Position numbers and translations under genes: made by a program. This document shows, piece after piece, positions 1 to 11,475 of a stretch of DNA of 64,000 bases (its first letter is position 1; every line of letters starts with the position of its first letter). This DNA is from Hemerocallis citrina (taxonomy: Eukaryota; Streptophyta; Magnoliopsida; Asparagales; Asphodelaceae): assembly GCA_017893485.1 (NCBI GenBank), contig JACEHZ010000372.1, forward strand, positions 1,792,001 through 1,856,000. The letters are read 5' to 3'. The notes beneath the pieces are model-generated. The model ran no database searches. It saw only the letters and a list, made by a program, of their open reading frames with translations, and had not been told where the DNA came from.

Positions 1-26
1 TCAGGTTGCCGAGTCCCTTGGTTAAG

Positions 27-1284
27 ATGACAGGCCACATTATTTTAAAGATCAAGCAGTTCGATGAAAAGATCAATTTCAATATTTGGAAGACTGACAT
101 GTGTCCTTGTTCAAGAACGTTTGCAGTTAGCCGTTAAGAAGAAAGAAAAGCCAACTGATATAAAGGATAACGGTTGGGAAGATATTCATGAAAGAGCCAT
201 AAGTCTGATCCGACTATCATTGGCAGACGAGGTCAAGTGCAAATTTCTTGAAGAAACTGATACGGCGAGTTTGTGGAAAAAACTCATAGCTGACTACTCT
301 AGTTTGTCGTTATTAGATCAGATGCATTGGAAGAGAAAGTTATTCTGTTTATCTATGAAGAAAGGTATCGATCTCCAAGACCACATTACATAGTTCAATA
401 AGGTATTATCTGAACTTAAGGCGATCAACGCGGATGTGTGTGAGGAAGATAAAGCTTTAAATCTGATATATTCACTGCTGGATTCGTATGAGCATTTGAT
501 CATGCTACACAGTAGATCTGCCAAGGAGAGTATTTTGGTAGATGGTGTAATCAAAGCATTGAATGAAAATCAACTTAGGAAGGAGACTCAGAAATCACCG
601 TCTATTCCCACAAGTTGTCTAGCAGTGGATGGTCCTTCGGGAGGAAGACAAAGTGTTTTGCAAAAGGATTCGATCCGTTGCCGATATTGCAAGAGGCCAG
701 GGCATATCAAGAAAGACTGTTCGAAATTGCAGAATCGGGAGAGCGAAAAGAATGAGAATCCAGCCGCTCATGTGGTCAGTGCCTTTGATTCAGGTGATTC
801 GTGTCTTCTTGTTTTAAATTCTTTAGAAGTGGATTCTAGTTGGTTTCTTGACTCAGAGAGTTCTTCTCATATTCGCTCCGAAAGGAAGTCGTTTTCTACT
901 TATAAGTCTACTACAGGGCGTTGGGTGACAACAGAAACTAGGAAGATTTGTGTAGTAGATGAGGGGACAGTTGAGTTGAAGATGTCAGGTCTAAATATGT
1001 TCACTTTAAGGAATGTTTTGCATATTCCTTTGCTGAAACGAAATCTGATTTCCTTGGGAACTCTTAATGTACGGGGCTGCAGGTACACAGCTCAAGGTGG
1101 AGTTCTATCTGTTTTTCAGGATCGTCGTAAGGTGATTAGAGGTATGAGAATGGTTGGGCCAAGCCAAAACAATCTCTACAAGCTTTGGGAAATCAGAAAT
1201 ACTTGCGCAAGTGTTGCTTCTTTTCCCATTATTCCTGCAAGCTCAGCTAGTTTGCCGCAATTAGATTCATCAAGGCGAGACTAA
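27..1284 (+). pseudogene. Copia gag-protease, broken
   Basis: The frame opens at ATG 27, shifts near 100 (the good frame resumes about 103) and meets a stop at 391-393. The rest runs to 1284. It has the copia gag (UBN2-type) region, a CCHC zinc knuckle near 682-720 (CRYCKRPGHIKKDC), then the start of the aspartic protease. The protease motif reads WFLDSESSSHI where copia elements have DSG, so the active-site glycine is replaced by Glu. The sister at 6879-8254 keeps DSG. The homologous residues ISLGTL and NLYKLW mark the C-terminal protease region. With a frameshift, a stop and an active-site change it should not be functional. Confidence 0.85.
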
Positions 1285-1533
1285 GATGTTCGAATATCGT
1301 CGAGAGGTGTAGAAAGCCTAAGGGTAGGTGGAGTTCGTGTGGAGGTTGGCAACTCCGTGAGTATATCTACGGAGGTGTACCCTTGAAGCGGTATACTGGA
1401 GATTGGGTAGAGATCATTTCAATTAGAAGAAGAAACTATTGTTCTAAGTCTTTTTGCAAGTGGAGTTCATTAGAGTTTGGAGATGAATAATCACATCATG
1501 TGATAGCACTCCTATGCAATTCAAGGTGGAGTT

Positions 1534-2256
1534 TGTTAGGATTGTGTTGTGAATACTCGTGGTTCAGATTAAAAGAAGGTAAGATGAAGCACGGAGGTCG
1601 AAGCATTGAAGAGAGTAGAAGAAAATAGAGCAGCTATAGTACAGGCATAGTTGCGGTCGACCGCACCCGACCGCACACCCGACCACAGTTGCACTGGGTT
1701 TGGCCGAGAGGTGGACGGTCGACCGGTTTTGTTGGACGGTCGACCGACCGTGGCGTTGTGTTCATTTTGGACCTCGATTTGTTAGGTCGTTTCAGCCAAA
1801 TCTTCAACTTCAAGTTAGACCATACAACTCCTATTCAGTTACTTCTTTTTCAGGTTATACCGAACGATTGAGAATCAGGATTAAATCTAGGTTTCTCTCT
1901 GATTCTTCTATATATATTGTAAACTCCTCCAATATGAGAGTAGAGTACTTTATAGATTATTTTCTCCATTGCAAAGAGAGACTCGAGAGAGAGATAATTC
2001 TTGGTGAGTTAGTTTAAATTCTTGTATTGAGTAATCAGTAACTCCTTGTAATCAGTTCTAGTTGAATATCAGATCTCCCTATATTTTCTCCCGGATTAAG
2101 CAAAAAGCTAACCGGCATAAATCATCATTGTGTTTGTGTTAGATTGGTGGATCTACTTGCTTGCTCAATTGATTTGTCTCATCTATTTCGACTTTCTCAT
2201 TACTCTAGTTAGTTCCGCTGCGACAACGGGCGTTCGTTGACGCCCCAATCCCAACA
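1534..2256 (+). repeat. 3' LTR of copia element (723 bp)
   Basis: It starts TGTTAGGATTG right after a purine tract and ends CCAATCCCAACA, the usual TG...CA ends. It contains several GGTCGACCG-type palindromic motifs between about 1657 and 1746 and a TATATATA-like stretch near 1911. The following bases (TATAC) would be the target duplication, but the left LTR is outside the window so this is not tested. Confidence 0.8.
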
Positions 2257-2792
2257 TATACCATGTCAGAATTTCCTTACCCAAATATAATAGACATTGA
2301 ACTCAGATACTTCTAATTAGAGAAGGCACAAGTAGTGAACCAAGAATGCGGATAGCAACTGTACTCTGATATAGCAACTGTACTCTGATATCAACTATAC
2401 TCCACACAATAATTTCTCAATTGTCAGACAAGTAGTTGTCATTGAAAAATGGTAGATTAGAAAGAAAAATTCTCCGAGATGACAGGAAAAAAATATATAA
2501 AAATACATATAACCAAGAGGTATTTATAGATAAATAAAAATGCTTATGCAGAAGGCTACGCTTGGCCTCCTACTAATCATGCTAGAAAAGAACAAAGCAG
2601 AACAAGTAAAATTTATATATTCTATCTCTAGGATAGAGTACAAAAAAACACTCTGTAACAGGTGTGTATTAGTTAAGAGTATTAGTATGAAAACACTGAT
2701 ATATTGTGAAGTATATATGAGATAAAAGAACAGTAATATTTATTCAAGAAACAGAAATAAAAGCAACTTTAAGTAAACGGACAATTCCTTAC
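2257..2792. other. Intron sequence of the GAUT gene
   Basis: AT-rich sequence between the copia LTR and the donor of the last visible GAUT exon. A short near-duplicate of about 19 bp (ATATAGCAACTGTACTCTG) lies near 2354-2390. No exon was recognised here: the expected next GAUT exon (NENRTLWKLG-like) is not seen, so it should lie left of the window. Confidence 0.6.
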
Positions 2793-5700
2793 CAAACCTT
2801 GCCAATGATGATATACTGCTGTAAGATTTAGCTTCCTCCATAGCTTCAAGTCAAATATGTTCATTCCAAATGCCCATCCACAAGCATGGGGGTCAAAATT
2901 CTGAGATATATCAGGGTTTGAGAAGTTGAGATATGATTTAAACTCATGAAAATCCTTTCTGCAGGTTTCAACAGCACCATTCACCATTCCTTTCAAATCA
3001 ATGGACCAAAGTGGAGTTAAGTCCTTCTGGACAACAACATCGTCATCAAGGAAGAGAATCTTATCTAGCTTCGGAAACAGTTCTGGTATATAGAACCTTA
3101 TGTGGTTAAGCAAAGACAAATATTTGGGATTCTTGAACTTCAGACGTTGTTCCAAATCAGAAAGTTTTGATGGATTATTTGCTTTGAAATAGAATTCCTT
3201 CATTTTCGCTGATTCAAGCTGCTGAAGAACTGGACAATAAGAAGAGTTGAGCCACTTGAATTCATCAAAACTCCCCACGTGAACTGTTGCAGGTAAAGGA
3301 GGATGAGCAATAAACCACATCTTCATAGCTGGAAACTGCCTCCCGTCGGTGATTACATGAAAAACATGCTTCTGTGGTTCTTTGGCATTCATTACTGTAG
3401 AATTGACAACTACCCATGCTGATAGTACATTGTCAGAAAATATAGCATAATGATAGAGAGAAGGATCCTCAATTTTGTCCAAGTTTGGAAAATTATTGCT
3501 AGGATGATGTTGCAAGAAGTAATCATTTGTGAGCTGTAAAGCAAGGCAATGTAAGGATTTTGGAATACTAAATGAAACAAACTCCATCAAGAACAATGCC
3601 TTTTTTCTCTGTGCCACTACATTTTCTTCTATAGTCTGAACCAGGGCCCTTAACTTTCTTGTGATCAAACCACAGTCATATAGCATAACTTTTGCTTTGG
3701 CTAAAACATTGCCAATTGCATTTGCTTTACTCTCTGCACTGGAAGGGATGGAAAGAAACAATTTCAGCACTAGAATGAAAAATTAGATCACAAGTCAGTT
3801 GGCATATAAAAAGGAGAAGGGATTGGATACCCATCCGGTAGATCACCATCAGAATATGCCTCTCCAATAAAATTTATATTTTCTTTGATGTATCTATTCA
3901 GTTCATCACTGAGATGACGTGTCTCCTTATTGGAACGAGCAATGCTAGAATATACTTTTGCCAGTATTATCTGATCTTTCATGTACTTTAAAAAGCTATC
4001 TGTTTTTTGGTTGAGGAATTCCCTCTTCCACATTTTGTACTTTCCCCCATCTGTGATGTCAAAACTCTTTGAGCGTTTAATGGCCTCTAGTTGCATTTCA
4101 AGATCTTCAACTGGATCACTGTGAACCAGTTTTTCTGCTCTGCTTTGCTTCCTCTCTTCGCGCAATTTCTGAAATTAAAGGGGTTAGAACAATAATAATA
4201 GTATAAGAACATAGAATAAAATCAGGAGTAGAAAGACAGCAAGTTACCCGACGATCAAGCTTTAGTGGATCAATTGCTGAAGAATTATATTGTTTTTCAG
4301 TTGAAAAATGATGATAGTCCTGCAATTCGCTAATAGGTCTTTTGGGCAAGCCTTGTCTTCCCTGGATGTTCGATGAGGATTAATCGATAGTTATGTTCAT
4401 TTTCCAACATTTAATCAAGATCACATCATTGTAAATAATAATGCAGGCATGGCCATGTGGTAGGCAAGAGGTATGTTGTGACAGTATTTATATGTATGTA
4501 TGTATTCAAGGATCCATTAACTCAATAGTATTCATTTTGTTTCTCAATGAAGAGAAAGTACCATTTTACCCCTTATTACTTCATAGTTCTCATCATCATC
4601 ATATTTCTCAATAACCCAAGAGGACGACAAATCTCTTGTGTTGACAGTGAGTGTCTTGACATCACCAGTGGCATCTGTATATATTGCAGTTATATCAATG
4701 TCCTGCACATACAATGATATGATCTATGTGAGTTCCAGTTATATAAATAAGATGAAGTTTTAACTTTATAAGAAAAAAAGGAGCAAGCTCCTGTGTATTT
4801 TACCTTCCTTGGCTCAGATGACAATGTAAGGCTGCGCCTATGATCAAGTCCCTGCATGAAAACATCGAACAGAGCATGTAAGGCTGCAGTTACAGCTGAA
4901 TGACCAAAAGTGTAAGAAAACAAAACAAAAACATGGAAGGCTGACACTAGTGTTTTCACAATTCAGCAGCTACCTAAAGGACACCCTGATGCGATCAACA
5001 TTGAAAAGGCAATAATATCCTGAAAAGTATAATATATCCTTTCCTAAAAGGTGCTTATTATTCATCCCTGAAAGTATGCATACCCTTTCAACTTAAATAA
5101 ATTTCATTTCTAAGTCGCCACTGTTAGAAGTAGTGAAAACATACATGAAAGTCTGCTTTAACTTAAGAAGCATCAGTGAAGGCTGCTGGTATACATATGT
5201 TCTGCATATATAAGGACTAGTTCCATAGTTCCGTAGATTAACGAAATGCACTCCATGAACAAATAAAGTCTAGTTGTATCTGGCTGAGAATTAGCATATC
5301 CAACTAAATTATCTGCATCGTGATGATGTTCTTGACAAAACCTGAATATCCCAATCAAAAATAAAACTTGCATATCAACAAAAATTCCGGCTGCAAGCGA
5401 TACCAAAAAGACATACACACAGTATGAATGATAAGGGAGTTACTCATAAAGAAATGACTTTGCATGTCTCACAACTAAATTTTAAAATCCAGTAACTAAA
5501 GCTTCACTGAACAATGTCTTGACTACCATTCCTTCAAATGTTCTGCTTAGATTATAAAAATGTGTGCTGTTGACAAGTGACGATATGTCAACATTAAAGA
5601 AGAAAGAAACAAACTCATATTTCGTAAAGTATGTGGAATTGTGGATTAATGATACACTATTCTGTGTTCCCATATGTTAGGAATTATGAGGATCTTGTTG

Positions 5701-8700
5701 AGTCTTTAACAGGGCCGGCCCACCCCTGATGCATATGAAACATTTGCATCAGGCCCCCAAATCAAAAACAAAAAAGGGGGCCCCCGTTTTCAGAAAATAA
5801 GAAAGGAAAAATTTTAAAATGTGTATATGTGAAAAAAATTCTAATACATGAATCGATTTTTATTTATTTTTTTAATAAAAGGGGGCCCCCGTTTTCAGAA
5901 GAAAAAAAAATTGGAAATGTGTATATGTGGGGTATATGTAAAAAAAATTCTAATAGATGAATCAATTTTTTTTTTTTGGGGTATATGTGGGGCCCCTTTT
6001 TCAGAGTTTGCTTCAGGCCCCCAAAATCCTAGGGCCGGCCCTGGTCTTTGACACAATCAACACAAACCACCAAGTAAGACTAGATCATACCAATCACACA
6101 AAGCACACAAGAATTGTCCCGGTTAGGGCTTTGCCTTAATCCGGGGGAGGAAGAACCAAGATATTATTTCAACTAGAGAAGATACAAGAATATTACAATT
6201 CTCACCACGACCCTCTCTCAAGCCTAATTGGAACTTGATGTTGCTTACAATGGAGAACTCTCACCCTTCTCTATGAAGTACTCTCTTCTTCTATTCGGCA
6301 CTCAATAGAATCATCATGGATCTATGAGCCGTTACAATTGTTTATATAGATCTAGAGACAAACCCTAAGTTGATATCTTGTTACAATAGCCATTGGATAG
6401 TACATAACAGATAACCCTACGATAGGAACCACACGATCTAACTTGAAGAGCAAGTTGGGCTTTTCACTAACCAGTCAGACTCAAGCCCGAAACCCATCAG
6501 CGCTGCGAACGATCGACCGCACCAACAAGTTGGTTGATTGTCCTCCTCTCTGGAAGACTTCGTGCAGGGGACGGTCGACCGCACAAGAGGGACGGTCGAT
6601 CGCAACTTCTGCTGTTGCTGCCGCTGACTATTTCTCGCCTCCACACCGTTTCCAATCGTCTCGATCCCTCCATCATCTTATCATCTTCTTATTCAACATC
6701 ATATGCAAGACATAAATCCAACAATCTCCACCTTGGATTGCATATGCATGAATCCATAACTGTGTGATTTAAAACTCTTCTAGACCTTTATTCTCCGGTT
6801 TGTAAACAACATGTTTCAATGGCTTCTTCTGCTAGTTGACCAAACCTCTACCTATTTTCCTCCAGCTGTATGTCCCCCTCAAGGGCACACCCCTGTAGAT
6901 GTAATCATGGAGGTGCCACCCTCCACACAAACTCCACCTACATCAAGGCTTTCTCCACCTTCCAACGATATTCGAACGTTGCAATCTCGCGTCGGTAATT
7001 CTAGTGACGACTTACCAGATGATGCTTTAGGAACAATGGGCTTCCATACACTCGGCCGAGTTTTCTTGCTTCCACAAAGCTGGTAGAGGTTGTGCTGACC
7101 CTGCCCAATTCCCCTCTTACCCTTTATTACCTTACGACGACTCTTCCAAACTGTCAAAACTCCATCTCGAGCTATGTACCTGCAGCCACGAGCATCAAGA
7201 GTACCCAAGGATATAAGATTCTGCTGTATCGAAGAAATATGCATGACCTCTTCTAGTGTGAACCTTTTACCATCTGGCGTCTCCAATTCAACTGTTCCCT
7301 CACCCACTACTTCACAAATCTCACCAATTCCCGTTCTCACACTACGGCCTGTTGATGACTTGTAAGTAGAAAACATCTCCCTCTCGGAGCAAATATGAGA
7401 AGAACTTCCCGAATCAAGATACCAACATGAATCCACATCTGAAGAACTTGAAACAAGAAGACAATAATCGTCATTATTACCTAACTTAGTTGCGCTGACT
7501 ATATGGACTTCTTCCCCTTCTTTAGTAGCACTCTTCTAACTTACCACTTGCGACAGTCTCTCTTATAATGCTCAGCTCCTCTACAGTAATGGCAACGAAT
7601 CTTACCCTTGTGTGCCGCATTCCTTCCAAATGAAGTATCACCATCCACCGCAAAACACCCTAAAGAAATATACCCTCCTATATGAGTCTCCTTTCTTAAT
7701 TCATCTTCCTTCAAACCCTTAATCACCCCGGCTACAGTAAGTGTCTCCTTGGCTGATTTCCCATGTAGCATGGTAGTTATCAAGTGATCATAAGAAGTTG
7801 GTAGTGAATAGATCAAGTTAAAAGCTTTATCCTCTTCACTAAGATCATCAGCGTTAATCGCCTTCAGTTCAGATATTACCTTATTGAACTCCACAATATG
7901 ATCTCGAAGATGGGTATCTTCCTTCATTGAGAACCTAAACAGCTTCATCTTCCAATACATCCGATCTAGCAACGACGATCCCGAGTAGTCAGATTTGAGT
8001 CTCGCTCATAGACTTGCCGCACTTTTCTCCCCAAGAATATTACTCATGACTTCGTCCGCCAATTGCTACCGGATTAAACTCAAGGCCTTCAAACAAATCT
8101 CATCCCACTTCTTCTGCTTTACGTCGGTTGGTTTCTTCTCTTCTAGGACAAGGTGCAAGTCCTTCTGAACCAAAACATCATACATGTCCACCATCCATAG
8201 ATTGAAGTTGATCTTACCGTCAAATTGCTTGATCTTCGTCTTTTGATCTGCCATCTCTAAGGAACTCGAACAAACCCACGAACTTGGTTGCTCTGATACC
8301 ACTTGTTAGGAATTATGAGAATCTTGTTGAATCTTTAACACAATCAATACAAACCACCAAGCAAGACTAGATCACACCAATCACACAAAGCACACAAGAA
8401 TTGTCCTAGTTGGGGCTTTCGCCTTAATCCGGGGGAGGAAGAACCAAGATATTATTTCAACTAGAGAAGATACAAGAATATTACAATTCTCACCACGACC
8501 CTCTCTCAAGCCTAATTGGAACTTGATACTGCTTACAATGGAGAACTCTCTCACCCTTCTCTATGAAGTACTCTCTTCTTCTATTCATCATTCAATAGAA
8601 TCATCATGGATCTATGAGCCATTACAATTGTTTATATAGATCTAGAGACAAACCCTAAGTTGATATCTTGTTACAATAGCCATTTGATAGTACATAAGAG

Positions 8701-11442
8701 ATAACCATACGATAGGAGCCACACGATCTAACTTGAAGAGCAAGTTGGGCTTTTCAAGGATCAGTCGGACTCAAACCCGATACCCATCACTGCCGCGAAC
8801 GGTCGACCGCACCAACAAGTCGGTCGACTGTCCTCCTCTCTGAAAGACTTCGTGCAGGGGAAGGTCGACTAGAAAGCACTGATACTCTCCCAGGGATGCG
8901 TATCTCGTACCGGATACGTATCCGGTGGGATACTCTTCGAATACTCGCCCGATACGTACCGGATACGTATCCCGACAATTATTTTAATAAATAAAGGGAA
9001 AAAAGATCAGACACTCTTGGATACGTCGGGATACTCTTGGATACTGTTTGGATACGTGAACGACAGGGGATATATATATATTTTCTACTATTCCCTTTGT
9101 CTTTTCCTTTCAAATTCTAATTTCATTTGATTAAAGGATATTATTTTGTTCCATTTGATTAAAAGACATCGAAAAAATGATAGATGTAGAATGTAGTTCT
9201 TGATATTATTTTGGTTGATTGACTACTTGCTATTATTTTACAAATTGCTGCATCTTTATTCGCTTTAGTGTTTGAGTGTTAGATTTGTTTAAGATGATAG
9301 ATTTAGGATAGTAGGATGTAGTATTGAAGGGTCTTGGTTGATTCATGGTTATGACTTATGAAATTATGATAGATGTAGTTAGGATATTGATTCTATTGAA
9401 TAGGTTTACGACTAGCCTACTTTCATTTGAACATCGGTTATGTAATATTGGTATTGGTATTGTTAGAAACTTGGAATGATCCATTAGTATGTTTTGTTTG
9501 ACATTGACTTGTAGTAATTTTAATTATCATGTTCTTGTTTCTTATTTTTTCATGTTCGTATTGAATTGAATATTTTAGTTTACCATTTATAAATCTATAA
9601 TATTATTATTTTTAATTTAGCATATCCTAACGTACCCGTATCCTAGTTTTTGAGAAATCGGAGAATCTGCGTACCGGATACACGTATCCGTATCCGTGCT
9701 TCATAGACGGTCGACCGCACAAGAGGGACGGTCGACCGCAACTTCTGCTGTTGTTGCTGCTGACTATTTCTCGCCTTCACTCCGTTTTCAATCGTCTTGA
9801 TCCCTCCATTGTCTTATCGACTTCTTATCCAACATCGTATGCAAGACATAAACCCAACACCATAAACTTTCACTAGTATTTAGCAAGTGCGATGCACGTT
9901 TTAATAAATATATCTCTAATATTATAATGGGAGAAGGCCTAGTGTCATTTGTAAATGTTTTGTCAATCTACCAACCCGTGTAACACACGTGCATAACTAT
10001 TATAAAGGAGGTCCTAGGTTCAAATCAAGACTACGTCTAATTTTTTATTTTAAAAAACTATATTTATTAAAACGTGCATCGCACGTGTAAACTACTAGTA
10101 GTTTTTAAAGTAATATTATATAGCACATGTGAGGCATGTGTTAATAAATATATATTTCTCTAATATTATATATCTCTAATATAGCACGTGTGAGGCACGT
10201 GTTAATAAATATATATATTAAGTGTATAATGGGAGAGTTGGAGTTGCACGTGCAATGCACGTAAGGTGATAGATTTACAAATGACAACTCCTCTTCTCCC
10301 ATTATAATATTAGAGATGATTATGACCCTTACAACAGGATTTCAGTAACATCTATATAGTGCCTATCTCATCCTTCCACTATATATATTTCATATAAATT
10401 GCATGACAAGTGTCTGTGCCATCTTCAGCTATTGGTAGTTTTGTTCTCTAATACCTTTGATATAAAAAGTGCAAGCTTGTATAAGTATATAGTTGACATT
10501 TAGAAATATCTCCTCATCATGAGCTTTCTTTAGTATTCAGGAAATTAGTTATTACGTAATATTCATCATCGTTGGTAGTTGATGTTGTCAATCATCACCT
10601 TTCCCATTGGAATGGGGTTGCCTATAGAGTACAGGTTCCGCCGAAGACTTAAACATATGTTAGTCCTCTATATTAATATAATACCTGATTCTTGACAGAG
10701 AAAAATATGGATAAGAGATGGAATTGCCACAATCCCAAAAGACCAATAGCCTACGTCCAATTTCTCCTAGGTTGGCATAAAAATACATAGAAGATGATAG
10801 ATTTACATACAGAACTGCATTCAACTTTGAGTCACAAATATACTGAAGTGCGACGTACATTTGGTTGGGTAAGAAAGTAGTCTAGTAGCATAGTTTCACA
10901 TATAACAATAGTTTGTTGGAAATTTATTTTCATCTATAGTTGATAGGAGTTAAACACTCTCTCTTTACTACAGAGAAAGACACATAACTGGATGCACACA
11001 AAAATATTTTACTATAACCATTTGCCCCACTTGATAACTGATAAGGGAGAAGAAAAATAGTAGTAATATCTAAAACAACAAATCGGGAGTAGTACTATAC
11101 CTCTCCGTCACCACAATTCTCACATTTCTTCTGAAGTACATATCCATCTGCCCCACTGTGTAAACATAAGAATTGCGTTAAGTTCTATGGCTAAACTTCC
11201 AAAATAATCAGTGCTATAATTAATCTACTATCATTACGGAGATTCTTCATCAGATAAGAATTATATAAAGTAAAACACAGAAGCAAAAACATACAGCGTA
11301 GTAACAAGTTTTAAGAACTAATTGAACAGTACAATATGTACCGTTCAGGGTAAACCAGGGTAACACAATGATGAGGATTATGTCAGTGTTTTTTATTTTT
11401 TATTATTAATTTTTTAATTTTTAATTTTTAATTTTTTTGGGA

Positions 11443-11475
<33 letters not shown>

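Larger units (their letters stand above)
1..2256 (+). mobile_element. Gag-only Ty1/copia retrotransposon, 3' part
   Basis: A copia-type element cut by the left window edge. It has a gag-protease reading frame (27-1284), a short untranslated stretch, a polypurine-like tract just before 1534 (AAGGTGGAG) and an LTR to 2256. No integrase, RT or RNase H coding lies between protease and LTR, so it is a gag-only (TR-GAG-like) non-autonomous element. The same layout occurs in the minus-strand element at 5675-9859, which suggests a family trait rather than a private deletion. It lies antisense to the GAUT gene, apparently in the intron after the last visible exon (2793). The left LTR and target duplication lie outside the window. 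Confidence 0.85.
5675..9859 (-). mobile_element. Complete gag-only copia retrotransposon (TR-GAG type)
   Basis: Both ends read TGTTAG...CCAACA and the element is flanked by a perfect 5-bp duplication CCATA (5670-5674 and 9860-9864). On the minus strand the order is 5' LTR (9859-8304), initiator-Met primer site (8301-8290), broken gag-protease (8254-6879), polypurine tract next to 6723, 3' LTR (6723-5675). No integrase, RT or RNase H is present. It lies in intron 3 of the GAUT gene in the same orientation. The 3' LTR carries a hAT MITE (5710-6043) and the 5' LTR carries a MULE-like element (8870-9705). Each insertion has its empty site in the partner LTR. Confidence 0.93.

Noticed and set aside
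4804..5019. Alternative GAUT exons 5019-4974 and 4895-4804
   Set aside because: They are in phase but add a hydrophobic stretch in mid-protein; direct joining of exon 11155-11101 to 4851-4804 is also in phase, simpler, and gives a normal family length.
10000..10040. tRNA-like B box (GGTTCAAATC) suggesting a tRNA gene or SINE
   Set aside because: No matching A box, no cloverleaf and no A-tail found; it lies inside a MITE-like inverted repeat.
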